Below are positions 25,644 to 33,085 of a stretch of DNA of 64,000 nt, piece by piece. Source of the DNA: Betaproteobacteria bacterium SCN2 (lineage in GTDB: Bacteria > Pseudomonadota > Gammaproteobacteria > Burkholderiales > Thiobacillaceae); the NCBI GenBank assembly GCA_008923285.1, contig WBSG01000004.1:1-64000 (forward strand). Direction: 5' to 3'. The notes beneath the pieces are model-generated. The model had not been told where the DNA came from and searched no databases. It was given only the letters and a program-made list of their open reading frames with translations. How positions within the stretch are numbered: the stretch's first letter is position 1; every line of letters starts with the position of its first letter. The position numbers and the translations under genes were made by a program.

Positions 25644-26066
25644 TCAGCGTCCATCCCTGTCGCGGTCCCAGTCACGGATGCTGCCACGATCGCCGTCTCG
25701 GTCCCTGTCGCGACTTCTGTCGCGATCGCGATCCCTGTCGCGTTCCCAGTCTCGGTCTCTGTCACGGTCGCGATCATAACGGTCGTCCCAGTCGGAACGA
25801 TACTTGTAGCGAACCTCCCTGGGATAGCGGTCCGGCGGCAGCACTTTCCACGGCCCGTTTCTGTGGCGCGAATAGCGCCAGACCCGGTCGTTGGCATGGT
25901 AGTAATAGTAGAAACCGCCGTGATAGTAGTACGGGTGGACATCGAACTCGACGACGACCGGCAGCGCCGGCGCCACCACCACATCGTAATCGCGGTCGGC
26001 GGGCGCCACCACGCAGCCGGAGAGCACGAGTGCCGCAAACAGCGGCAACAGGGATTTGCTGGACAT
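25644..26066 (-). CDS. Lipoprotein with low-complexity Asp-Arg repeat tail
   Basis: A 140-residue predicted lipoprotein (lipobox LSGC at residues 15-18). The middle is Tyr/His-rich (HPYYYHGGFYYYYH). The last 45 residues are almost pure Asp-Arg dipeptides broken by Trp, Ser and Gly (DRDRDRDRSRDRDRDGD). The start at 26066 is preferred because the ribosome binding site lies only one base from ATG 26072. The alternating charge makes the tail a zwitterionic, probably disordered polymer. The function is unknown. Confidence 0.75.
   Translation of the reverse strand: MSSKSLLPLFAALVLSGCVVAPADRDYDVVVAPALPVVVEFDVHPYYYHGGFYYYYHANDRVWRYSRHRNGPWKVLPPDRYPREVRYKYRSDWDDRYDRDRDRDRDWERDRDRDRDRSRDRDRDGDRGSIRDWDRDRDGR
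25650..25785. repeat. Degenerate short tandem repeat encoding the Asp-Arg tail
   Basis: Reiterated 6-base units of the type CGGTCC/CGATCG/CTGTCG (for example GTCTCGGTCCCTGTCGCGAC) run through the 3' end of the lipoprotein gene. On the minus strand they read as Asp-Arg codon pairs. Such tracts can expand or contract by slippage in multiples that keep the frame. Confidence 0.7.
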
Positions 26067-26180
26067 TTTCATTCTCCTGGAAAGCACCCGCCGCAGCCCG
26101 CAGTCAATCGCGCAGTGCGGCGAAGTGCGACACAGGTCAGGCATTGCCGCCTGACCCTCTTTTCTGAAACTAGCACACGC

Positions 26181-26588
26181 TCATCCACCTTCAAGCGGGC
26201 GGCGGCAGCGGCCTCCCGCCCGGACGAGGGTTGGCCGCGGCGCGGCCTCGCTCCACAGTATGCAACTGCCAGCGGCGCTGATGCTGCCTTCGACCGCCCT
26301 GCAGGCATTCGTCTCGGCAAGGAAATCAATGCAGCCGGCGCAGCTTTGCGCGCCGTTCGGCTGGGCCTGGTACTGCGCGCCGGCCTGGGAGGTTTTTGAC
26401 GATTGCGCTTTTCCGCTCGCATCGCAGCCAGGCAGTGCAAGCGGCGGCAACAGGCAGCAGCACGTGCCCAGGGTACTGCGCAGCGAGAGCCGGCGCGGCA
26501 GAGCATCGCCGCCCATACCGTCCTGAGTCTGTTGCAGCCTTTCTGCACGTGTTTTCTGGGCGGCGCCGAGGATCGCTTTTTTATTCAT
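26181..26588 (-). CDS. High-potential iron-sulfur protein (HiPIP)-like
   Basis: A 135-residue protein. Residues about 72-112 hold the HiPIP pattern: AQYQAQPNGAQSCAGCIDFL, then C-RAVEGSISAAGS-C-ILW, giving four Cys that bind one [4Fe-4S] cluster and a Trp after the last Cys. HiPIPs shuttle electrons in the periplasm of purple and sulfur-oxidising bacteria. The N-terminal RRLSLRSTLG plus hydrophobic stretch resembles a Tat signal, although it contains three consecutive Cys. The last 22 residues extend past the normal HiPIP end, hinting at a 3' frameshift. Confidence 0.75.
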   Translation of the reverse strand: MNKKAILGAAQKTRAERLQQTQDGMGGDALPRRLSLRSTLGTCCCLLPPLALPGCDASGKAQSSKTSQAGAQYQAQPNGAQSCAGCIDFLAETNACRAVEGSISAAGSCILWSEAAPRPTLVRAGGRCRRPLEGG

Positions 26589-26716
26589 GGCACTTCCTGG
26601 AAAGGGTTGAAATCTCGCGCTTGAAAAAGTGCCGGTTCCGAACCGGAGGCAGGGTTCGAGAACCGGCTGTCCAACTTCTCACGTCACATGCCCGGCAGCG
26701 CCGGGCCCCGCGACAG

Positions 26717-27037
26717 TCAGCGCTTGGCCTTGCCCTTGTTCGTGGCAGCCGCGGCTTCGGGCGGTGCGGCAGCGTCGGGCTTGTGCTCTGCACCCTTGTC
26801 GCTCATGCGCGCGCCTGCGCGTTCGGCGCCCTTGTTCGCGTCCGTCTGCCATTGCGCATTGCTGTTGGCGCTGCCGGACGGGCTCATGTGCGCGCCCGCC
26901 GTGGCGCCAGCCTTCGGGCTGGCTTCCGCGTTCACGTCAACTGCCAATGCGGCAGTGGCAAAGCCGGCTCCGGCGAGGCTGGCGATGGCCGCAAGCAGCA
27001 GGACGCGGCTGGATTGCAGGGTAGTTTTCTTCATCAT
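26717..27037 (-). CDS. Exported Ala-rich protein of unknown function, sigma-54 promoter
   Basis: A 106-residue protein with a clear signal peptide (VLLLAAIASLAGAGFATAAL) and a mature part rich in Ala, Gly, Asn and Lys (KAGATAGAHMSPSG, DKGAEHKPDAAAPPE) that looks disordered. No family was recognised. GGAG lies upstream of two adjacent ATGs (27037, 27034). It is preceded by a sigma-54 promoter and tandem palindromes shared with the gene at 28945. Confidence 0.7.
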   Translation of the reverse strand: MMKKTTLQSSRVLLLAAIASLAGAGFATAALAVDVNAEASPKAGATAGAHMSPSGSANSNAQWQTDANKGAERAGARMSDKGAEHKPDAAAPPEAAAATNKGKAKR

Positions 27038-27103
27038 GGTGCTCCTTGGTTTGCATGGGTTGGGTATCGTCGGTCTTCTTAACGAGAAACCGCCCGTTAC
27101 TTC

Positions 27104-27118
27104 GCACACCGCGTGCCA
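27104..27118 (-). promoter_or_regulatory. Sigma-54 promoter candidate (gene at 27037)
   Basis: On the minus strand TGGCACGCGGTGTGC has the GG-N10-GC spacing of RpoN promoters. The predicted start lies about 56 bases before the gene. About 45 bases around and upstream of it (including GATG/AATGAAA...GATTT.TGTTC) are similar to the promoter at 29020-29034. Confidence 0.7.
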
Positions 27119-27183
27119 GAGAACAAAAATCCTTTTCTTTCATTGGGTTACATCCACTCCACCAGGCAGGCCACGCACAGATT

Positions 27184-27199
27184 GTCTCCCCATGGCGAC
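27184..27199. promoter_or_regulatory. Palindromic activator site, proximal, copy A
   Basis: GTCTCCCCATGGCGAC fits GTCNCC-N4-GGNGAC. It lies 66 bp upstream of the sigma-54 element at 27118, in the range used by enhancer-binding proteins. The equivalent site of copy B is at 29102-29117. Confidence 0.65.
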
Positions 27200-27250
27200 A
27201 GCCAGAGGCCCGGTTGACGGCAAGTCATTGTCAAAAAAGGAAATTTTCCG

Positions 27251-27266
27251 TCCCCGATCGGTGACA
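27251..27266. promoter_or_regulatory. Palindromic activator site, distal, copy A
   Basis: GTCCCCGATCGGTGAC fits GTCNCC-N4-GGNGAC and is flanked by a conserved AAATTTTCC. Its distance to the sigma-54 element is 133 bp, identical to copy B. Confidence 0.7.
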
Positions 27267-27449
27267 ACTCGCCGGCCGCAGTCATGCCGGCGGCATTTCC
27301 GTCGCGGCGCCCTTAAGAATGCGAGCGGATACAAGCCGTAACACTTCTCCGCCCGGCAGCAACAGGGGCGATACATCTGCGAACCAGAATAAGGACAAGC
27401 CGATCTCGTTCTGAACGGCCATTCAGCCACTTCCCGAAAGGAACGCAAC

Positions 27450-27947
27450 ATGAAATCGATCAAGTCCTCATTTTCAAAGCCTGTCCTGCTCGCTGCCCTG
27501 CTTGCTGGCGGCAGCATTCTGGCGGCGACTGCCCATGCCCTGCCGACCGGCGACGGCAAGGCTGGCTGCGAAGCGCGTCAGGGACAGGGACCGCAGGCGC
27601 GAGAAGCGCGTCATGCCCAGCATCTGGCGACGCTGAAGGAAAAGCTCAAGCTTTCCCCCGGACAGCAGGCAGCCTGGGACGCCTTCGCGGCGGCCATGCA
27701 GCCCGGCATGCGTCCGGCTGGCACCGACCGCCAGGCCACACGCGCCGAGTTTGGCAAGCTGGGCACGGTAGAACGCATGGAACGCATGACCGCCATGGCG
27801 GAAGCGCGCCACGCGCGCATGGTTGAACGCGCCGCGACGGTAAAGGCCTTCTACGCGCAACTCACCGCGGAGCAGCAGAAAGTGTTTGATGCCGAGGCGA
27901 TGCCGCAGCATTCGCATCGCGGCCACCGCCACGGCCGCCAGGCCTGA
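27450..27947 (+). CDS. Spy/CpxP-like periplasmic chaperone (LTXXQ family)
   Basis: A 165-residue exported protein with a signal peptide ending at AHA (about residue 30) and two LTXXQ-type motifs, LKLSPGQQAAWDAF and LTAEQQKVFDAE, that define the Spy/CpxP family of periplasmic stress chaperones. The C-terminal His-rich tail (QHSHRGHRHGRQ) could bind metal. AAAGGA precedes the start. An intrinsic terminator follows at 27970. Confidence 0.85.
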   Translation: MKSIKSSFSKPVLLAALLAGGSILAATAHALPTGDGKAGCEARQGQGPQAREARHAQHLATLKEKLKLSPGQQAAWDAFAAAMQPGMRPAGTDRQATRAEFGKLGTVERMERMTAMAEARHARMVERAATVKAFYAQLTAEQQKVFDAEAMPQHSHRGHRHGRQA

Positions 27948-27969
27948 GCGGGCGCGAGCCTTCACAGCC

Positions 27970-27998
27970 AAGCGGGCGGGCGACCGCCCGCTTTTTAT
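27970..27998 (+). terminator. Intrinsic terminator after the Spy-like gene
   Basis: AGCGGGCGG-GCGA-CCGCCCGCT forms a 9-bp GC-rich stem followed by TTTTTATT, ending about 50 bp after the stop codon. Confidence 0.9.
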
Positions 27999-28021
27999 TC
28001 TGCCTGCCCGATACATGCGCT

Positions 28022-28945
28022 TCATCCTGCCAGCAGCACCAGCGGACGCTCGACGCTGCGTTCCGCCTGCGGCGGAAACGGCGTACGCCTCACCTCGTTG
28101 CCGCGCTCGTTGCGGTAGACCAGCTGCCGGGTAGCGAAGTCGAATTCCGGGTGGCGCGGATCGTTCCAGTGATTGAGGAAGTGCACGTAGAAGGCCGGAA
28201 ACAGGCCGAGCGCCGGATTGCCTTTGCTCATGGCGAAAACGTATTCCGGCTGCGCCTTGAGTTCCCGGCCGTCGTGGCAATACTGCACCCACACATGCTC
28301 GCCGGTGACAATCAGGTTCCAGAAGGGCGCGTCTTCGTAGAACTTGAGCGTGACCTGCTTGCCGGCGGCCGCCAGGCAGGCGAGCCGCTCCACGGTCGCC
28401 TCGGTTTCACCCTGGTACGATTCCAGCAGTTCCCCGGCATCGCCCAGCGACTGCACGCGCCGCTGCGCGCCCGGCCCGTGGGGATTCAGCAGCAGCACGC
28501 GCAGCTCGTAGCTGCCGTCAATGACCTGGCGCAGGTTGCGCATTTCTGAAACGAAGGTGTCGTAGCCGGTGACGGACATGACCGCAACATCGCGCGCACC
28601 GCTGATGCGCTCGATCAAGTCGCGGTTGGCCCTGCGCGACAGCCGACTGTCCTGCGCGCGCACATGCACCAGCGAGGCCAGGCCGCTCATGCGGTGACTG
28701 AGCTGGGCTTCCCTTGCCTTCAGCAGCAGGTTGAACAGCAGCACCAGCACGGCGGCGAAGATGATTTCGTTGATCAGCAGGAGTTGCGAGTCTTCCGCCA
28801 CCATGGGCCACCAGGTGAACAGAATGTAGTTGGCCAGCATCGGCAGCGAAAAGGCGAAACCCACGGCCAGCAGCGTGACGCCGGCGTGGCTTGCGATGTG
28901 GCGCAGGGTGACGGGGAAATTGTTGAAAAGCGTTTGTCGCGGCAT
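28022..28945 (-). CDS. Membrane protein with C-terminal cytosolic domain, sigma-54 promoter
   Basis: A 307-residue protein with two transmembrane helices (about residues 20-42, VTLLAVGFAFSLPMLANYIL, and 55-75, IIFAAVLVLLFNLLL), then a short coiled region and a soluble domain of about 220 residues (VMSVTGYDTFVSEMRNLRQV, ELRVLLLNPHGPGAQRR, VTLKFYEDAPFWNLIV). The last parts recall the strand pattern of phospholipase D-like domains, but no HKD motif is seen. The function is unknown. AGGAGGT precedes the start. Confidence 0.72.
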   Translation of the reverse strand: MPRQTLFNNFPVTLRHIASHAGVTLLAVGFAFSLPMLANYILFTWWPMVAEDSQLLLINEIIFAAVLVLLFNLLLKAREAQLSHRMSGLASLVHVRAQDSRLSRRANRDLIERISGARDVAVMSVTGYDTFVSEMRNLRQVIDGSYELRVLLLNPHGPGAQRRVQSLGDAGELLESYQGETEATVERLACLAAAGKQVTLKFYEDAPFWNLIVTGEHVWVQYCHDGRELKAQPEYVFAMSKGNPALGLFPAFYVHFLNHWNDPRHPEFDFATRQLVYRNERGNEVRRTPFPPQAERSVERPLVLLAG

Positions 28946-29019
28946 GCGCGTACCTCCTTGTTCTTGTCGGCGTGTCAGATTGGATGTGCAGTCGGCGTTA
29001 CCGTCTGCGCACAGTCTTC

Positions 29020-29034
29020 GCACGCGCCGTGCCA
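29020..29034 (-). promoter_or_regulatory. Sigma-54 promoter candidate (gene at 28945)
   Basis: On the minus strand TGGCACGGCGCGTGC has the RpoN GG-N10-GC spacing and a perfect TGGCACG -24 element. The start site is predicted about 64 bases before the gene. Confidence 0.72.
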
Positions 29035-29101
29035 GAACAGGAAATCTCTTTTATTTTCATCGGGTTGGGCGAAATCACCCATTGCGCAAACGCGCGGCTG
29101 C

Positions 29102-29117
29102 GTCTCCTGCGGGCGAC
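29102..29117. promoter_or_regulatory. Palindromic activator site, proximal, copy B
   Basis: GTCTCCTGCGGGCGAC fits GTCNCC-N4-GGNGAC, 68 bp upstream of the sigma-54 element. The N4 spacer differs from copy A while the arms are kept, as expected for a protein-binding palindrome. Confidence 0.65.
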
Positions 29118-29166
29118 GGCAGGCCGCGCCTGGCAGGCAATCTGCTGTTTGCAAAGGATAATTTCC

Positions 29167-29182
29167 GTCCCCGAATGGAGAC
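29167..29182. promoter_or_regulatory. Palindromic activator site, distal, copy B
   Basis: GTCCCCGAATGGAGAC fits GTCNCC-N4-GGNGAC and lies 133 bp upstream of the sigma-54 element, the same distance as in copy A. It is flanked by the conserved GATAATTTCC. Confidence 0.7.
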
Positions 29183-29203
29183 AATGCGAGAGACGGGTGA
29201 CGC

Positions 29204-29896
29204 CTACCAGGGAATCTCGCTGCCGTTGTGGCGGTAGAAGCGTCCCGTCATGGCCATGGCGAATTTTTCCGCCAGGCTGCGCATGCCGGCCACGCTCTCG
29301 GCCGGCAGGAGCGGCGCATCGCGCCCGCCCATGCGGGTCCTGACCCAGCCGGGATGCAGCAGCAGCACGCCGACGCCGCGTTCCTTCAGCGCGAATGAAT
29401 AGCCTTTCATGGCGGCATTGAGCGCGGTCTTGCTGGTGCGATAGTAGTAGTCGCCGGGCGCGTCGATCTCGGCGATGGAACCCATGTGGCTGGTCATGTT
29501 CACGATCAGCCTGCGCTCGCTGCGCGCGATCTGTTCCAGCAGCGCCTCGGCCACGCGCATGGGGCCAAGGGTGTTCACCTCGAAAGTCTGCATCCAGGTC
29601 TCGAAGCGCAGTTCCTCGATGCCCACGTATTTTTCGAAGTACACGCCGGCGTTGTTGACCAGCACGTCGATGGACTCATGCTGCAGCTCGTCGCGCAGTT
29701 CCTGCGCGGATTCGTCGTGGCACACGTCGAGACGGTGCACGCTGAGTTCGGGATGGCGGCCGGCAAGCGCCTGCAAGTCTTCTGCCAATTCGGGCCGGCG
29801 GCAGGTGGCGAACACGCGCCAGCCGGCCTCGGCATACTGGCGGCACCACTCCAGGCCGAGGCCGCGGTTGGATCCGGTTACGAGCACGCTGGGCAT
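29204..29896 (-). CDS. Short-chain dehydrogenase/reductase
   Basis: A 230-residue NAD(P)-dependent oxidoreductase. The cofactor motif is VTGSNRGLGLEW (TGxxxGxG), NNAGVYF is present, and the catalytic Tyr-x3-Lys is in DYYYRTSKTALNA with Ser in NMTSHMGS. This resembles C-factor/sniffer-like SDRs. The substrate is unknown. A sigma-54-type element at 29939 precedes it. Confidence 0.92.
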   Translation of the reverse strand: MPSVLVTGSNRGLGLEWCRQYAEAGWRVFATCRRPELAEDLQALAGRHPELSVHRLDVCHDESAQELRDELQHESIDVLVNNAGVYFEKYVGIEELRFETWMQTFEVNTLGPMRVAEALLEQIARSERRLIVNMTSHMGSIAEIDAPGDYYYRTSKTALNAAMKGYSFALKERGVGVLLLHPGWVRTRMGGRDAPLLPAESVAGMRSLAEKFAMAMTGRFYRHNGSEIPW

Positions 29897-29938
29897 GGGA
29901 TTTCCTCGAATGAACTGGGCATTTCGATCAGGCGTATC

Positions 29939-29953
29939 GCCAGTCGTGTGCCA
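29939..29953 (-). promoter_or_regulatory. Sigma-54 promoter candidate (SDR gene)
   Basis: On the minus strand TGGCACACGACTGGC keeps the GG-N10-GC spacing and TGGCAC. The -12 box (TGGC) is less typical than in the other three. The start site is predicted about 32 bases before the SDR gene. No GTCNCC palindromes were found upstream. Confidence 0.5.
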
Positions 29954-30076
29954 AAGATAGTCGTGACGAGCCCCAGAAAGCAACAGTAGCCGACCAGGGC
30001 GCCGATGGCCGGGCAGTAGCTGATTGCAACATGCTAGGATTCGTCCAGTCTCGTAATTGTGCGACTGCTTCCGCCC

Positions 30077-30526
30077 ATGTTACCGGCACTTCGCCCTGCG
30101 ATCCTCCTGCTGCTTGCCGGCCTACAGGCCGGCGCCTGCGCGCTGGGCAGTCTGCCGCTGGCCGAACTCCGCATCGAGTCACAGCGCATCCGGGTGGAAG
30201 TGGCGGCCACGCCCGCCGCACGCCACGCCGGCCTGATGCATCGCAAGTCGCTGCCGCAACAGCGCGGCATGCTGTTCGTCAACCCGGACAGCGACACCCG
30301 CTGCATGTGGATGAAGAACACGCTGATTCCGCTGTCGGTGGCCTTCATCGACAAGGAGGGACGCATCCTCAACATCGAGGACATGCAGCCCAATACCCGC
30401 GATTACCACTGCTCGGTGTCGCCCGCCCAGTACGCCCTGGAAATGAACCTCGGCTGGTTCCGCGATAACGGCATCGAAACCGGTGATAAAGTAAGCGGGC
30501 TGGAAAAGTTGCGGGCCTCGGAATAG
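30077..30526 (+). CDS. DUF192 exported protein
   Basis: A 149-residue protein with a signal peptide followed by a DUF192 domain. Conserved pieces are HAGLMHRKSLPQQRGMLFV, CMWMKNTLIPLSVAFID and NLGWFRDNGIETGDKV. The family is small, periplasmic and of unknown function. The start at 30077 (MLPALRPAIL) gives a conventional signal peptide; GTG at 30059 is the alternative. Confidence 0.88.
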   Translation: MLPALRPAILLLLAGLQAGACALGSLPLAELRIESQRIRVEVAATPAARHAGLMHRKSLPQQRGMLFVNPDSDTRCMWMKNTLIPLSVAFIDKEGRILNIEDMQPNTRDYHCSVSPAQYALEMNLGWFRDNGIETGDKVSGLEKLRASE

Positions 30527-30602
30527 CCCGGAAGCATCGGCCCCGGGCAGACGCGGCCCGTCGATCGGAAGTTCGAAACATCAAGCCTTGGAGGAGGATT
30601 GC

Positions 30603-31406
30603 ATGTCGTCGTTGCCCGTTTCTGATTCGCCCCAGTCTCCCGAGAACATGCCTTTCGCGGCGCCCTGCCGCAGCCTGGAAGCAACGGCGCCGCTGCGCTG
30701 GCTGCGCCTGGCCTGGGCCGACATGGCGCGCGCGCCGCGCCTGAGCCTCACCTACGGCGCGGTGCTGATGACGTTCTCGATCCTGATTTCCTACTTCACC
30801 TGGCGTTTCGGCACCTTGGCGCTGTATATCGGGCTCGCCAGCGGCTTCGTGTTCATCGGCCCGGTACTGGCAGTGGGCCTGTATTCGATCAGCCGCCAGC
30901 TGGGCAAGGGGCTCACGCCGGTGATGGGTTACTGCCTGCGCGAGGGTACCCACCACATCCGCGAGCTGCTGGTGCTGGGCATCATCCTGCTGGTGGTGCT
31001 GCTGGTGTGGGCGCGTGCCGCGGCGACGGTGCACGTGTTCTTCCCGGCCGAACCGGACCCGGGCCTCGACCAGCTACTGCCTTTCCTCGTCATCGGCAGC
31101 GTGGTGGGGCTGGTGTTCGCTGCCATCGTGTTCGCGGCCAGCGCGTTTTCGCTGCCGATGATCCTGGACCGCAAGGTGGACGCCATCACCGCCAGCGTCA
31201 CCAGCATCAACGCGGTGCTGCGCAACCGGAAACCGATGCTGCTGTGGGCGGCCATCATCGGGCTGTCGGTGCTGCTCGGCTTCGCCACCGCCTGCATCGG
31301 CTTCGCCGTGCTGCTGCCGCTGATCGGCCATGCCACCTGGCACGCCTATCAGGAAACCATCGACGCTGCGGCCTGGCCGCCGGGCAGCGCGGACAGCGCG
31401 GCCTAG
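30603..31406 (+). CDS. DUF2189 integral membrane protein
   Basis: A 267-residue membrane protein with about six helices and the DUF2189 signature (LRWLRLAWADMARAPRLSL, then GFVFIGPVLAVGLYSISRQL and GHATWHAYQETID). The family is common in Proteobacteria and functionally unassigned. A strong GGAGGAGG precedes ATG 30603. It is convergent with soxZ. Confidence 0.88.
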   Translation: MSSLPVSDSPQSPENMPFAAPCRSLEATAPLRWLRLAWADMARAPRLSLTYGAVLMTFSILISYFTWRFGTLALYIGLASGFVFIGPVLAVGLYSISRQLGKGLTPVMGYCLREGTHHIRELLVLGIILLVVLLVWARAAATVHVFFPAEPDPGLDQLLPFLVIGSVVGLVFAAIVFAASAFSLPMILDRKVDAITASVTSINAVLRNRKPMLLWAAIIGLSVLLGFATACIGFAVLLPLIGHATWHAYQETIDAAAWPPGSADSAA

Positions 31407-31422
31407 AACTAGGCCATGGCGG

Positions 31423-31722
31423 TCAGGCTACGGTCTGCTCGATGCTGCCCTGTTCGCCCTTGCTGTCTTCGACGCTGGCCTTGATCCGGTCGCCGGGCTT
31501 CATGCCCTTGACCTTCAAGGCAAGATAAGGGTCCCTGGAAACGCCGCCGCTGGTCTGGCCATCCAGCACGACCTTGCCGTTGACGGTGATGGTGACGGAC
31601 TTGATGAAGTGGGCGGGGACGAGCTTGCCGCCCGCATCCTTGCGCAGGCCGTTCTCGGACGGATGCGAGATCAGCACGCGGATGTCGCCGTTGCCGGCGC
31701 GCATTTTCATGGGAATCGCCAT
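31423..31722 (-). CDS. soxZ: Thiosulfate-oxidation carrier subunit SoxZ
   Basis: A 99-residue immunoglobulin-like periplasmic protein that pairs with SoxY. Family features are IRVLISHPSENGLRKDAGG, the HFIKSVTITVNGK strand pair and GDRIKASVEDSKGE. It has no signal peptide of its own and is co-exported with SoxY. AGGAG precedes the start; soxY lies 22 bp upstream. No other sox genes are in the window. Confidence 0.95.
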   Translation of the reverse strand: MAIPMKMRAGNGDIRVLISHPSENGLRKDAGGKLVPAHFIKSVTITVNGKVVLDGQTSGGVSRDPYLALKVKGMKPGDRIKASVEDSKGEQGSIEQTVA

Positions 31723-31744
31723 GGTGTTCTCCTGATTGCCTGAT

Positions 31745-32209
31745 TCAGCCGCCGCAGCCGCCGACGGTGACTTTCACTTCCCGGCTGGCGCTGTAAAGCT
31801 TGCCGCCGGCCTTGATCACGACACGCACGTTCGAGGTGCCGCCCATCTTGATGCGCGTGGCGAGAAGCCCGTCGAAATCGGCCAGCCGGTAATGGCCGAC
31901 GAGCGGGAAAGTGTTCTTCTCGCCGAAGATGGCGATGGACTCGACATCGGGCAGGCTGGTGATGACATCGACCGGCACGACCGCGCCATTCTCGGCAATC
32001 TCCGGTGTCTTGATGGTGAGCTCCCTGGAAGCCGCCGCGCTGCCTGCACCGATGGCGGACAGAGCCTCGGGAAGCGTCCTGGCGCCGAAGCCGGCTTCGT
32101 TCCAGGCCGCCAGGACCTGCGTGGGCTTGAGCAGGCCGGCGGCGACGGCGACGGATAGCACCCCCAGGCCACTGCTGCCCTTCAACAGCTTCCTGCGTAT
32201 CGTGTTCAT
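31745..32209 (-). CDS. soxY: Thiosulfate-oxidation carrier subunit SoxY
   Basis: A 154-residue protein with a Tat signal (RRKLLKG, then a hydrophobic stretch to about residue 34) and the mobile C-terminal GGCGG whose Cys152 carries the sulfur substrate during thiosulfate, sulfide or sulfite oxidation. With soxZ it forms the SoxYZ heterodimer. An isolated soxYZ pair, without soxAX or soxB next to it, is also known in branched sulfur pathways. Confidence 0.96.
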   Translation of the reverse strand: MNTIRRKLLKGSSGLGVLSVAVAAGLLKPTQVLAAWNEAGFGARTLPEALSAIGAGSAAASRELTIKTPEIAENGAVVPVDVITSLPDVESIAIFGEKNTFPLVGHYRLADFDGLLATRIKMGGTSNVRVVIKAGGKLYSASREVKVTVGGCGG

Positions 32210-32333
32210 GCTTTACTCCTCGGCAAGGGTTGATCGGTGCCTGCAGGCAATCCGGATTTCGTGCTTTACAGGCAATGCTCAAAAAGTGAGACCCGGCCAG
32301 GTCCGAAAAGATTCCGCGCCTGCGGCGGAATGG

Positions 32334-32897
32334 TCAAAAGGCGGAAGTGTTTTCCTGGGCACGCCAGTAGCGGTAGACCGATTCGGCCGTGCCGGGCAGT
32401 TCGTCGCACAGCCGGCGATGGAAGTCGTCGAGCGCCGCACTGCGGTAGCGGGCGAGTTCGAAAATCGGCGCGAGCAGGCGGCTCAGTTCGCCGCCCGAGT
32501 GCATCGACCACAATTCGCGGCATAGCGACATGCCGGAAAAATAGCCCTGGCACCAGGCCGTGGCGTCCACCGCCACGCCGCCGGCATCGCGCACGAAATC
32601 CAGCACCGGGCGATAGCTGCCCGCACTTTCCAGCGTGGTCTCGATTTCCTGATACAGGCGCATGGCGAGGCCGAGCATGTTCTCGGCCTGTTCGCCGTTT
32701 TCGAACACCGGCTCGTCGAACACCAGGCGCAGCCATTCGCCGGGCTCCAGCTGCTCGGGGCCGCTCGCGGCCGCGGTGAGGAAACCGTGCGCACGCGACA
32801 GCCCCATGGCTTCGCGGCCGCAGGCGGGAGAATGCAGGAAGGCATCGAGCCTGAGCAGGTCGGACTGGTTCAGCGATTCGGAATTCACGGGCAGCAT
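32334..32897 (-). CDS. UPF0149 (YecA/YgfB-like) family protein
   Basis: A 187-residue helical protein with the UPF0149 pattern: LDAFLHSPACGREAM, SRAHGFLTAAASGP and WCQGYFSGMSL. The C-terminal SEC-C zinc domain found in some members is absent. The function of the family is unsettled. ATG 32897 is chosen; the TTG at 32936 would add 13 residues without a binding site. Confidence 0.82.
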   Translation of the reverse strand: MLPVNSESLNQSDLLRLDAFLHSPACGREAMGLSRAHGFLTAAASGPEQLEPGEWLRLVFDEPVFENGEQAENMLGLAMRLYQEIETTLESAGSYRPVLDFVRDAGGVAVDATAWCQGYFSGMSLCRELWSMHSGGELSRLLAPIFELARYRSAALDDFHRRLCDELPGTAESVYRYWRAQENTSAF

Positions 32898-33085
32898 GCC
32901 ACGAGCATGCCTGTTTTGAACGAGCCCGGTCAACAATCATTTAACATTGGCAGAACGAGTCTGTCCGCAGCGCAGGCGATGGCCGGTCCTCATGCGCGGG
33001 CGTGACGCTCCGCCTGACGATGCAGCAAACCCACCGGCGGATACCGAACCTGCCGTTCCTTTCAACAACAAATGAGGAGTCCAAC

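Noticed and set aside
25539-26399. 286-codon plus-strand frame across the Asp-Arg lipoprotein and HiPIP genes
   Set aside because: It is the antisense reading of the Asp-Arg repeats (Val/Pro/Ser runs), with no initiation signal.
27249-27266. GTCCCCGATCGGTGAC as a transcription terminator
   Set aside because: The stem is short, there is no T-run, and an equivalent site recurs at the same distance from a promoter in the second copy.
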